From Sipunculus nudus (Eukaryota > Annelida > Sipuncula > Golfingiida > Sipunculidae), in contig CM049316.1 in NCBI GenBank assembly GCA_026874595.1, positions 41,681,695 to 41,745,694 of the forward strand: 64,000 bases of DNA, written 5' to 3'. Below the pieces are notes generated by a model. The model did no database searches. It was not told the DNA's origin and saw only the letters and a program-made list of their open reading frames with translations. Position 1 is the stretch's first letter, and each line of letters starts with the position of its first letter. Positions 34,291 through 46,904 of the stretch are shown in pieces. The position numbers and the translations under genes were made by a program.

Positions 34291-35039
34291 CATAAGTAAA
34301 ATTCAGCAGACTCATCATGAACAAAAAAAAATCACACAAAAAAACTGAAAAAACAATGTAATATGTGTTTTAATGTTGTAATATACTGATTTAATAGGAT
34401 CATGGGGTTTGAACATGAAGTACTGTGTGTTCTATGGGGTCTACTTTTGGCAAGCTCTTATTACAAAATGTGTACTTCTTATGTTAATCATCTTGTACAT
34501 ATCAGCTACAAATGGCTTGAATGGCATCTTCACATCAGCTTGGGATAGTTAGAAGTTCAACAGGTCCCAAGACTGGGAAGAACAAGTGAAATCTGTTATA
34601 AACATGAAATACAGTTGTGTGTGTAATTTTAGTTCTTTTGACAGTACATATAACAGCCAGCTTTGCCCAGAAGGCCAGCCATTCACCATCCCTGGGCAGG
34701 GCACATTTTGAAAACATAAGCTACCAAGCTTCAGTTTGGCATACTTACAAGTCATTGAGAAATCTCAAACCAAACTTGAAAATTAGGTCATTCTAACCTA
34801 TTTTTGCTGAGATATTGATGGAATTTGTTTTCCCTTGTAAAAACTATATACACCACTAAGGTCAGAATTGATAAACTACAAGCTAGTATTCCTAGCTAAC
34901 TGCATTTGGTTTTATAGTCATAAAACTTTACTGACTGTGTCAGGTTAAAGGCTAAGATACACCTTTAGACCTGAGGGTAGACTAGCTGTCTTTGTGACCA
35001 GGACTGGCTTACCTGTGTCACACTCCTAAGACAGCTGAT

Positions 35040-35470
35040 CAAAGGAGGTAAAGAAAGGATAGTTCACAAAGGCTTAGGTTACAGCGGAGCTGGAGAACCC
35101 ACGGTTCAACTGTTTTTCATCAGGAAAAAAAGCAATTATACATCAGGGTTATATAGGCCTGTTCAAGAGATCAATATGTTTAATATAGAAGGATGCTTAT
35201 ATCCTCAAATCAGTTAACCTGCCAACTGGTCCCTACCCCGCTGATTACAGAATGGCGGTGTAACCCCACACTGTATATTGTACAGGGCTGTTTGTTCCTC
35301 GGAGAATAATTAGTACCCCTCCATGGTGGGAGAGTGATATACATGACATTAATAAGCTGGCCTTTGCCAGTTTATTGCCTACATCAGTGATTGGCATTCT
35401 CTGCACACCCGCTCAACTCATCTGCAGCTCTCAGGTAAATCACCGTCGGTAACCTGCGTTTTTTTTATCC
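35040..35470. promoter_or_regulatory. Conserved-looking block
   Basis: Unique, G+C-richer sequence including GGCGGTGTAACCCCACACTG and an AATAATTAGTACCCC segment, ending near CTGCAGCTCTCAG|gtaaat. The only exon suggested by splice sites would be 7 nt, which I do not accept. Confidence 0.25.
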
Positions 35471-35987
35471 ACATCAGAAACAAAGGCCACTATAGCCTAC
35501 AAAGCAGCTGCATTTTCAAACTGCGCCTGATGTAAAGCTGGCTGTAACCTTTCACAAATTTAAAGATGTCTGCCTGAATATATATTAAGTATATTCTGTG
35601 TATTAAGTTATAAATCATGTATATGTATTTTGGTTTCCTTCAGGTAATTAGAGGACATCCACCAGGATATATCCTTCTTGTGTATATTAATATTAGAGTA
35701 CATCAATTATCCTTAAAGTAGACTTTTATGTCAAAGCTGTACTGTAAAACAACATTTTTTTCACAAATTCACTATAATCTGCACGGTTTTTCCTAACTAT
35801 ATTTGCTATAAGGAATATTTTAATCATCATGCATGACATGCCTGTCCATGATGGAACATATTATGGTATAAGCACTGTCTGTCTGTTAACTTTTAATGTC
35901 ACCATGATAACTCACTAGCGCTTTGATGGATTTTTATGAAACTCACCATAACTACTATAGTCTATTTCACCACCTGCTGTCCACCTG

Positions 35988-37335
35988 TTTTTATGCCCCC
36001 GCCACAAAGTGGCCGGGGCATATAGTTTTACCCATGTCCATCATTCCGTCCTTCTGTCATTCCGAAATCAAACAGTTGTACAGACTTTTTTTCGCAATGC
36101 CTGCAGATATTGGCCTGATTTTTGGTGTGTAGGCAGATAATGACCAGTTACAGATCGAGTTCATGTTTTGTCCCAGTTGACCTACTTTTGACTGTTTTAC
36201 GGCTCCTAAACTTAGAAAATTTCATGCAAAATAGAAATTTTCATGACAAATACACATGTATGGACTTTTTTTTCGCAATGCCTTGCAGATATTGGCCTGA
36301 TTTTTTGTGTGTGGGCAGATAATGACCAGTTACAGATCAAGTTCGAGTTTTGTCCCAGTTGACTTACTTTTGACTGTTTTACGGCTCCTAAACTTAGAAA
36401 ATTTCATGAAAAATAGAAATTTTCATGACAAATACACATGTACGGACTTTTTTTCACAATGCCTGCAGATATTGGCCTGATTTTTTGTTTGTGGGCAGAT
36501 AATGACCAGTTACAGATCGAGTTAGCGTTTTGTCCCGGTTGACTTACTTTTGAACTGTTTACTCCTCCTTAACTTAGAAAATTTCATGAAAAATAGAAAT
36601 ATTCATGACAGATACACATGTTCAGACTTTTTTTCGCAATGCCTGCAGATATTGGCCTGATTTTTGGTGTGTGGGCAGATATTGACTAGTTAGAGATCGA
36701 GTTAGCGTTTCGTCATAGTTGACCTACTTTTGACTGTTTTACGGCTCCTGAACATAGAAAATTTTATGTAAAATATAAATTTTCATGACAAATACACTTG
36801 TACAGACTTTTCTTCGCAATACCTGCAGATACTGGCCTGATTTTTGGTGTGTAGGCAGATAATGACCAGTTACAGATTGAGTTCTTGTTTTGTCCCAGTT
36901 GACCTACTTTTGACCATTTGACTGCTCCTGAACATAACAAGTTTCATGAAAAATAGAAATTTTCATAACAAATGCATATGTACTGACTTTTTTCCTCAAT
37001 GCCTGCAGATACCACCCTGATTTTTTATGTGTGGGCTGATAATAACAGTTACAGATCGAGTTCGCGATTGTTTTACGGCTCCTAAACTTAGAAAATTTTA
37101 AGAAGACAGAAATTTTTATGGAAAATGCACATGTATGGACTTTTTTTACAATGCCTGCATATACTGTCATGATTTTTGGTGTGTTGCTTGATAATGACCC
37201 ATTACAGATCGAGTTTGCATTTTGCCCTTCTTTTGACCTACGACACCTCCTGAACTTAAAAAATTTTTCAAAATTTTACAAATGTTTCTAATTTGCCCCA
37301 GGCGGGGGCATTTGTGTCGTTCCAACACATCTAGT
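35988..37335 (+). mobile_element. Interspersed element with TATGCCCCCGCCAC head and 181-bp internal repeats
   Basis: The head TATGCCCCCGCCACAAAGTG continues GCCGGGGCATAT and folds into a hairpin. The tail reads CAGGCGGGGGCATTTGTGTC. Between them are about seven tandem units of roughly 181 bp with CGCAATGCCTGCAGATATTG, GGCAGATAATGACCAGTTAC and ACGGCTCCTAAACTTAGAAA. Units decay towards the right end. The family is common in marine invertebrate sequence. No coding capacity; open frames here are from the repeat. Confidence 0.8.
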
Positions 37336-37549
37336 TTGTAGATGATTTACTTAGAAGATTTTGTTTTCAATAATTTCCAAGAAAACAACACATGGTAATG
37401 AGAACCTAATATGGCATTTAAGAATTTTACAATAAATCCCCAGTTTATATTTCACAAGATTTTAGTCTCTTTATCATGATCTGGCAGATATGGTGTGTCC
37501 CTCCATAAGTAGCCATCTTTGTTTTAGCTGGTTATATTATTTTACAGTG

Positions 37550-37640
37550 TTTACATGAGATCATCCAATCAGCAGCTGTCAGTTGAGGCTGTTTTTGCAT
37601 GTGACCAAAGACCTTGACTGCCATATGTCTGATATGTTGT
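37550..37640. repeat. Dispersed repeat fragment (copy of 4370-4470)
   Basis: Carries CCAATCAGCAGC, GCATGTGACC and GACCTTGACTG at spacing similar to 4370-4470. Confidence 0.4.
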
Positions 37641-39540
37641 AAAATGTAGCCTGATTTCTCATATTTTCAGAAAATTCTGTTACTTAAATAAGGCATAAGG
37701 TAGGAATTTAGTTATCTTGTTGAAAATTAGGTTCTTTAATCTTCTGCTCTACACTGTAATTGTTTGAAATTGTTGAAATGTAACTAATAAAAATTTTTAA
37801 TAGCAAAAAACAGGTGGACATGAGTGGGTGAAATGGACTATAACTAATATATTAAACAAGGTCAGAGGTTGCTAGGCTACTTTGGGTGTTGCCACAATAA
37901 CTTACAAGGAATATGATGGACTTTAAAAAAACTCAACAGACATATTAGTCAGTGTAATTTCTTGCCTAAGTTCCATTTCCAGCAAAATCTATATTTATTT
38001 AATGAGGTCAGAGGTCACCAGATATGTTACAGGCGTATTATGCACCATTTGTGGTGCTCTTGTCTGTAATAAATATAACTTAATTACAGGCACAGTTAAA
38101 GATCTTGTGTGAGCTGCCAATAATTGTTTATTACTGTGTAATGCTACAGTTTAGTGTACAGCTTAGTGATGTCCAGAAAAATATAAATCACCAATCTATT
38201 GCTAATCTCTAAATGAGAGCCAAAATATAGGTGTTATTTGCATGTTACCATGTATTTATTCCAAGGAAACACATGCCATATTGCTCACTGATTCTGTGAT
38301 ATTTGTAGCAGCATATTTTCAACACAGCTTTTAGTACTAAAATTGAGTCTTACATAACACACTTGTATCTACAGAGGGAAAGATACAGGGTTTAGGAAAA
38401 GGAAGGGTCCAACCCAGGAGGACTAATGACAAAACTTTTAAAAAGGTAATGAGATCTGGAAAAGGTCTGAAACCCTCAACATCTGCTACCAAACACTTCT
38501 CAGGGCCTGAGTAAAACATGTTGTTGCCATCTACTGGCTAGTTTCATAACTAACTCAAGTGGGATTTATAGCATATCCCATGAAGAACAACACAACTGCA
38601 TTTAGACCAGACTAAACTTTAACTAAAATTATGAAAATTTAGCACAAGTCGGGGAAAAGGCCAAGAACTGTCTTTTCAGAATATTCATGATATGTGTTCT
38701 TATATATTTTTTTTAAAACATTTTATCATGTTCCATGTAATGTGCTGCAAGCTATTGAGCTTATGAAGAGCTCACATTTATGTGTTTTGATAAGTCTGTA
38801 GATTGATGTATGTCTCTGTGAGGAGTGTTACTAGTCTGGTCATAGTTTATTTGTTAATGGAACAATCATTCAGACTCAACCAAGCCTATTCTGAATATAT
38901 GGTTTATGTGTATTATGTGTAATGTCAGACCTCAGAAAGTTTCCAAAAGTCACTTCTCATAAATTGTTCCAACCAAGATTTGTGAAATTTAAAAGGTGAA
39001 GTACTGAGTTATTTTTTTTTCATTGATCATAGTATAACACTGTATACAGTGACATCTAGTGCTTTTATCTGGGTACTATTTCCAGCCTGCCTGCCTGTCT
39101 GTTGTTATGTTTTAGTTTTCCTTTTCTAACATTTTTCAGACCATTCAGCAAGTTATATTAATTTAAATTTGAGGCCTTGGTGAAGGTATTTGCCCTCTTT
39201 TAAATGCTCTAAAATAGTTTATACATTTCCAGATTGATCATGGTTAAAATGTACCGTTGCAAAGTGCAAAATCTGCAATCTTAATGTTGGGTTTGGCCTC
39301 ATGAGAAGCACTTTATAGGAAAGCAGAAATAATGCTAGCTCTGCATGAGCACAATGTGTAATTAATTCACAAAAGTCTGTAAGAAACAAAACAAATAATG
39401 TAAGTTATAAGTATACAAATGTTATAATCCTTGGAGGTGTATTTAAAGTTATACCATTTGAATTCATGGAGCTTCTCAAGCTATATATGTAGACAGTATG
39501 CACAACTTTAGCTGGGTTTTTTTTTGGAATATGTATTTTT
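37640..39540. other. AT-rich DNA, no gene seen
   Basis: Unique-looking, AT-rich sequence without bounded exons. The stretch 38371-38475 is an inverted, diverged fragment of the fold-back element at 7372-7570, sharing the reverse complement of TTAGTCCTCCTGGGTTGGAC. Confidence 0.45.
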
Positions 39541-39546
39541 TAAATG

Positions 39547-39548
<2 letters not shown>

Positions 39549-39588
<40 letters not shown>

Positions 39589-39625
39589 GTATATATATAT
39601 ACACATACACACACATATATATAAT
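39549..39625. repeat. (TA)n / (CA)n microsatellite
   Basis: A long AT run passing into GTATAT and ACACAC variants. The open frame across it is artefactual. Confidence 0.9.
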
Positions 39626-40547
39626 TACCATAGTTATTGTTTTATTATACTGTATAAGAATAATTTATAAGTATCAGTATCTTATAGTTACAATACAGTT
39701 GAATACATTAAATATAGCATCCCCAAGCCTATTATTAAAAGAGAATACTTAGTGATTAAACTGAATTTTGTTATTAACCTGAACAAAAGGGAAGGTCATG
39801 GAGAGAGCGTAATGAGAATAACTGATAGGTTATGCTTGATAAATGATGAATATAGCCATTCCCCATGCTCTCGTCATTTTCTGTCCACAGTTGTAATATA
39901 TTTTGATGGTCTTCCCCATAAGACTTGTTGGAAATCAGAAATGATATATGAGTTTATGGAATTTTGATCTGGGCCTTTAGTGATTAAATGTTTAAATGGG
40001 ACAGCTGATGGTTTTGCAAAATTAAGATCCGTAGTGTTATAATTCATTGTATTGATGAGATAGTCCCTGCTCAGTTAATTTTGTGAAACGTAATATTCAG
40101 CGTGTCTGTTTTCCGTTGCAGTATTTCAGTTAGATATCAAGTAATCCAGGGTCCTGGAAAATTGATTGCATTTTTGATATCTATGGTTTTTTGTCAACTG
40201 ATTATTATTAATTGACTGGATGCTGCGATACTATTTGCTTCTGCTTAGAATCATCTGTTCAACTAGGCAGCCTTTGCTTAGTTAAATTAATTGGTAATTA
40301 ATTGAGTTATTGTTTCAATGTTACTTTAAAGGTAGCTGACCCCAGATGTTGAAAAATAATTCTTTGCTTTTGTAAGGGAGGGTTTTGAATTTGTAATATT
40401 CTTGAAAGGGAAATTGTAAATAAAATTGTAAAAATAAAATAAAAAGACATGCCCTATTATTATACAGAGTTTTAAGTCAATTTTACTGTACATACATTGT
40501 CCATCATGTACATTATCCATAGCTATTGCATCAGAAGCAAAGTTTGA

Positions 40548-41383
40548 TATCGTAAATAATGATAAACCTTACATGTTATCTATGATAATGATAAACCTTT
40601 CATGTTACCTATGATAATGCTGTTACCTATGATAATGATAAACCTTACATTTTACCTGTGATAATGATAAACCTTACATGTTACCTATAATAATGATAAA
40701 CCTTACATGTTACCTCTGATAATGATAAACCTTACATGTTACCTCTGATAATGATAAACCTTACATGTTACCTATGATAATGATAAACCTTACATGTTAC
40801 CTCTGATAATGATAAACCTTACATGTTACCTATGATAATGATAAACCTTACATGTTACCTATGATAATGATAAACCTTACATGTTACCTGTGATAATGAT
40901 AAACCTTACATGTTACCTATGATAATGATAAACCTTACATGTTACCTGTGATAATGATAAACCTTACATGTTACCTTTGATAATGATAAACCTTACATGT
41001 TACCTGTGATAATGATAAACCTCACATTTTACCTGTGATAATGATAAACCTCACATGTTATCTATGATAATGATAAACCTTACATGTTACCTGTGATAAT
41101 GATAAACCTTACATGTTACCTGTGATAATGATAAACCTTACATGTTACCTATGATCATGATAAACCTTACATGTTACCTGTGATAATGATAAACCTTACA
41201 TGTTACCTGTGATCATGATAAACCTTACATGTTACCTGTGATCATGATAAACCTTACATGTTACCTGTGATCATGATAAACCTTACATGTTACCTGTGAT
41301 CATGATAAACCTTACATGTTACCTGTGATCATGATAAACCTTACATGTTACCTGTGATCATGATAAACCTTACATGTTACCTG
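40548..41383. repeat. 29-bp minisatellite, about 29 copies
   Basis: The unit consists of GATAATGATAAACC, TTACATGTTACCT and a two-base variable link (AT, GT, CT or TT). The left part is mostly TATGATAATG or TCTGATAATG. From about 41211 all copies are TGTGATCATG, with one such copy earlier near 41153. One copy near 40618 is partly deleted. Copies are nearly identical, pointing to recent expansion. Confidence 0.95.
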
Positions 41384-41489
41384 TCAGTCAATGATTGATG
41401 TCACATGTATGTATGATATAACATCATATATACATTATCTGCCAGTCAAGAAGGAGCATGTATTGTTCGATGTTCCCTAGTGGTAGGGT

Positions 41490-41785
41490 TTGGTTGTAAA
41501 ATTATATTCAATGATTAAAAGATAAAAGATGACGGATGATTGATTGTTAATCAGTTATTTTATTACAGTCTATATTACCATGAAAAATGCTGTAGAGAAT
41601 AATACAACAAATATTGACAAGTAAGTCAGTCTGAACTTGCACATCATGCTGAACGGTCAAGGTACTGGCACAGTTGATGTCACTGGTTCATTGCACAAGG
41701 TTGAGTTTTTATGCCGGTCGCTGTTTTGTGCCCCATCTTTCTGATAACTCCGATATATATTACCACACTTAACCTTAATCATAAT
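41490..41785. repeat. Dispersed repeat (copy of 30305-30585)
   Basis: Same ordered landmarks as 30305-30585, including GGTTGTAAAAT, TTCATTGCACAAGGTT and TTTTGTGCCCCATCT. It begins about 100 bp beyond the 29-bp array. Confidence 0.65.
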
Positions 41786-41789
41786 GCAG

Positions 41790-43580
41790 ACTACATGTTC
41801 TTTACGTCTTTGTAACAGATATATTCACCTGCTGGACAGGTAAATGTGCTTTTATCTCATTAATCAGACAGGGTGAGGGTGCCCATCCTTTTGTCTGCTT
41901 TGTTAATTCTGTAAGATTCTAGTGCATACCATAGAGACCCCTGGCAGAGATTTTTATCAAAGACCAATAGTTTTGGGGAAGAATAATAACTGATAACTAC
42001 TCAGATGTAATATATTTTATATACTACGACAACATACCTTGCTACTCATGAAGCTACTCACAGACAGCCACTACTCAATCTGAGTCGATGGCTACTATAC
42101 ATCTGTTTAGTGCAGACTGCAAGGTAAAGTATACCTCAGACACAGAGCATATGTTTCACCATTATACACCTGCCAGGTGGGGAGAGGTATTACACTTTAC
42201 CCTTGGTTTGTGTGTCAGCAAATTTACTCAGAAGTTCTGAACAGATTCTGTTGAAATTTTGGAAGGGTTAAGACCATATCCAAGTAACAATCCATTGAAT
42301 TATGGATTTAAAATAATGATTCAAAGAATTTTGTCCCATTGTTATGGCTATTTTATAATAATCTAGAGCTATTGATTGGTAGTACAGGGTGGCTTTGTAC
42401 TGGAGGTGACCTGGGATGGGGTTGTTTAACCACGACATGTGTAGACTTAAGTTTTATGAGGATTATCCTGGCGGGGGATTGAAGTCTCCATCAACATACT
42501 GTTTAGTATATTTTTGATGGCCCCATAGAAATCAGTCAAAACAATTCACTGGTGAAGAAAAATTATCAGTTATACATTACTCGCAGGTATAGTTATATCA
42601 CTTGCCACGTGGACAGGGTCACATTAATCCATGATTAAATTGCCATTGTTAATCTAGCCCTTGACACTCCTGTTAATATATCTTGTTTCCCTCTTGCATT
42701 TCATTAAGATCCTTAAAAAGCTGTCATGGAGACAGCATAAAACAGCACCTGTAACATGATCTACTCAGTTAATTACCTACCTGACTAATTAATTTGGGGC
42801 CCTTACAGATTATTAATATCACATGTCTTTCAGGTCAAATCCTGGATACTTGATATTATAAGAAAACTGATATGTATGTAAAAACATATATTTCCCATGA
42901 CTCTCTACACAATGCCACTCAAAGAAACTCTGATGCATGACTCAGGTTAGCTGTACAGATTGTATCAACAATTGGTTCATAGTATACAGTATACATGTAA
43001 ATTATTGGAAAGTGGACACTTTATTTTTTGTATTTTTTTTGTAAGATATAAAAAGCAAATGTTAAGTTATGGTCTGATTAAAATAAAAACATATTTCATT
43101 ACAAAAATGAAATTTCAAAGTTTGCTTTGTCCAACCTTGATTTGCAGATTTAAGCATGGTCCAAAAAATAGTGTTAGTCCGCTTTAAACTTTGCTGATAC
43201 ATATCCCTTTGCCAGTGAACTAACTGTCTTTGCAGTTAGATTCTTGTGTGGACAGTGTCCACAGAATATTTTCATGTCACATACCAGTACCCTTATCAAA
43301 CCTTCTCCCAGTTTCTGCGAAACCGCTCAAGGGGGCTGCCATTTTCCATAATCACTAAAACCTTGATGTCACGTGAAATTCTGGGCTTACCGCTAATGCA
43401 CATGATTTTGACGTGGATGTAAGATTAGGTTTTTGTCACATAAATTAGTGTTAACATTTGCATATTGCTCAGATATAATTTCACAACACAACTTGTACCC
43501 CTATTAAAGAGCACTTTAGTCTGATTAATTCTAACCCATCACTTGAGTCATAAATCAGATCTTTGGTACTTTCCAAGGTT
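41790..43580. other. AT-rich DNA, no gene seen
   Basis: No bounded exon. The part 43300-43570 is a little richer in G and C and non-repetitive, and it may be regulatory. Confidence 0.35.
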
Positions 43581-43584
43581 AGGT

Positions 43585-44110
43585 TTACAGTCTGATATCT
43601 CCAGTGTTGTCAGTCTCATCTGACTTCCTGATCTTTTGGGCCTGATCTGTCTTGTAGCCTTTCTCAACCCATTACCGATCATATACAACCCAATCGACCA
43701 AAAAAGGTGCCAGAAGGTTATTCATTCTAAATGGCTGCTTTCTGTCTTTTGCCAGTATCATTCACTTAACTGGGTTGAAAGGACACCCTTGTGGTAAAGA
43801 TGTTGTCCAGGTGTCCAGGCACAGAGGAGAGTGTGAAGGCGATGTGAACCAGTAACCATGCTTTCACAAGTTCAACAGTCATATCTTTACATCACAGAGC
43901 ACCACAAAAATAAAGGTTGTGTATATAATCTGATGTCAGTGATGATGCCAGTCTCACCAACCTTAAAACTTTGCCCTCCTGGTCTTTCAGGCCTGTTCAT
44001 TCTGTATGTTTCCTCAGCCATTCTTAGGAGCAGGCAAACCTGGTTAGGCTATACCAGTACTTTGATTAGCTTTGACCAAAAGTGAGTCATCATTATAGGG
44101 TGGTTATGAT
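43585..44110. repeat. Two adjacent copies of the dispersed family seen at 3725-4010
   Basis: Copies at about 43585-43860 and 43915-44110 share TCAGTCTCATCTGACTTC / CAGTCTCACCAACCTT, CT(G/T)TT(G/T)GGCCTG and TCAGCCATTCTTAGGAGC-like text with each other and with 3725-4010. A gtgagt near 44081 falls inside the repeat. Confidence 0.45.
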
Positions 44111-44266
44111 ATTTGGGTTGTTGTGTAAATAGGTTTTACTATCTGGCTAGTGAATCTCAGCCAGAGAAGAATATGGGACCAATCTTCAGTATGATTTACA
44201 GGGATGGTTCTAGAAGGGATGGGGGTGGGCTCAAATATATTTGGAGCAATTGTCAATTTAGAGGTG

Positions 44267-46902
44267 TTTTTAGCTCAGCTGACTATAAGTCATCTGAGCT
44301 ATAGTCGTGGTCCATTGTCCGTCGTCCGTCCGTCTGTCCGTCCGTCCGTCCGTCCGTCCGTCCGTCCGTCCGTAGATGTGGCACGTTTTGAAACCGTAAG
44401 ACCTAGGAATCCAAAATTCAGCATAATGTTAGATGTCCCCAAGATCTCCTACCAAGCCAAAAACTGGGTCTTTGCGACTTCATTCCTTTGAGAAATTAAG
44501 AAAAAACCTCAATTTTTTATTAAAAACCTATTTTCACACTTTAGGACTTCCTAATATCAAAACCACTCATCTGTTTTTCCTCATATTTCCTATAAATAAT
44601 CCTCTATATAATTCCTATGTACATGCCAGAAATTAGGTCTGTATTATTTAATTTAAAAAAGTTATGGGCCCAAACATAATGCATTTTTTAAATGATCAGG
44701 AAAGAAATTTTATCATTTAACACAAAACTTGTTAAAGCTAAGCACTTTTTTTCCAGTAATATTACTTTTATTAATCAAAATTAAATTGTATACCCAAAAT
44801 TAGATCAAAATCTTTTAAATTTTTAAAAATATTAGCAAAAATAAAAAATTGGTACCTTAAATTTTGCCCAACTTTGACCATGGCACGTTTTTTTGCTGTA
44901 ACTGCTGTGGATTTAATTTTCACAGCATGTTTTTGTTAGCATTTCAACTGTTAACACCAAAAATTTGAAACCAGTTGATCAAAAACTGTAGATTTTATTC
45001 AAGTTTTCAAGCACCATGTCACATATTGCTAGTGTTATGCAGTTTGCTAGAGCTCAGCTCCCGAGCTTCAGCTCTAAGTTCCTTAAATTTGGCATACAGT
45101 TAGATTTCTCCAAAATCCCCTACCATGCCAAGAATTTGGTCACTAGGACTTAATTCCTTCGAGATATCAATGAAAAACTTAATTTTTCCATTAAAAACCC
45201 AATGTTACACTTTAAGACTGCCTAATATCAAAACCACTGATCTGACTTTGATCATATATAATATACATATTTTTCTATACATTCACTATGCACATGCCTA
45301 AATTGATGTCAGTATTGTGTATTTTTTTTAAGTTATGGGCCCAAACATAATGCACTTTGTAAAAAATCAAGAAATATATTTACTCCCTTAACAAGGGCAT
45401 TGCTGAAGCTAGAGATCTTTTTTGTCAGGGATGTAACATTATTTAATCAAGATTCAATTGAATACCCAAAATTAGTTCTGAATTTTTCAAATTTTATAAG
45501 TTATTAGTATAAATATAAAATTAGTACCTTAAATTTTGCCCAACTGTGACCATGGCACGTTTGTTTTCCGTGAGCACTGTTGATATAATTTTCATATCAT
45601 GCACACATAAGGATTTCAGCTTTTTAGTTTAGAAAGCTGAAAGAAATTTGCCAAATATTGTAGCTTTTATTAATGTTTTTTATGAGACCCTGTCAGACTT
45701 TGGCTCTCTCCAGCCCCTCTTGAGTCACCTGTATGTTGACCTTGTTGACCTTTCATCAAATTATGCACGCTTGAGGGGAGAATCCAGGCAGCTGATGGCC
45801 AGCCACAGTTGATCCAGGTGTTCAACCCAACTCATCTAGTAGTTTTAACCAACAACATAACAATAAACAATAAATTAATAAATTTTTATTGGTTTTTAAT
45901 AACAAATTAAAGAAAAATAGAAAAGGAATTTGTTAGTTTATCATAACAGGAAATTAACTTGCAGTTACTGATGATATAAGAATCTTGTATCGATGGGTAG
46001 AATGTCACATATTCCAAATAACACCATGCAGTCACCTATGGCATTTTTCAGTTCATTTTTAATGATAAAGAAGTAAATCATATTATTCATTACTAATCAT
46101 TAAGGATTATATGAAGGAAATTAATGATAGACAAAGATGCAGTTGATAATATTAATCTAGATTCCTACTGTGTCTAGTGTGTACATTGATGTGAAATTAG
46201 TCCAAAATGAATTTTTTACAGTTATTTTTTAATATAAATAAAAGCCATAAAACCAGGTACTTATGATCATTATTTAAATGTGTGAATTTTGTATATTCTG
46301 GATTCTCAACATCATTTTTTGGTGAAAACTGAATAAATACCAGACATGGTGCGAATACTCTGTAATTGTATTTAAATACGAATATGATTATGTACTCCAT
46401 TATAAAATTTCTTGCATAAAGAATGGGAATTCAGGTAAAAATGAAAGTATATGAATACTCGTGCAAATACTTTCAAAATGTATTCATGAATGCATTCATG
46501 AATATATTCTTTAATATTATTTTAATAATCATATCAATTATATTTCAATTTAAAAAATCATATGATTCTCTTATTATTTTTAATAAAAATTATATTTGGG
46601 ACAATATTTGTAATTTTTTTAATAAATAGTTAAACTCTTATATTATATGTTCTGCTTATAAGTTATATGGCCAAGTCAAAATCTGTGTGACAGTAGTACT
46701 CCATTTGTTAATAAAATAAATGAAATCAATCCTCTTCCCTGTCTCCAAAGGTACTATCAAAATCATACATAAGCTAAACAACAACAACTCATAATACAGC
46801 TTATATTTATTACCACACAAAACAAGCATGTGCCTCATTTCTAAATAATATTTTTTTATCATATATAACAGCTGAGCGTCGTGACCCATAGGTCCCTTGT
46901 TT
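44267..46902 (+). mobile_element. Family-B interspersed element, long copy
   Basis: Head TTTTTAGCTCAGCTGACT with the hairpin partner AGTCATCTGAGCT, then a (CCGT)n tract (44317-44373, longer than in the 18.7-kb copy), GTAGATGTGGCACGTTTTG and diverged internal units near 44380 and 45060. The tail ACAGCTGAGCGTCGTGACCC continues ATAGGTCCCTTGTTT at 46868-46902. The section 45840-46650 is very AT-rich and differs from the other copy, so it may hold a further insertion. Non-coding. Confidence 0.7.
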
Positions 46903-46904
46903 CC

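Noticed and set aside
44204-44491. 95-codon plus-strand open frame with repeated VRPS
   Set aside because: It translates the (CCGT)n tract at the head of a family-B element.
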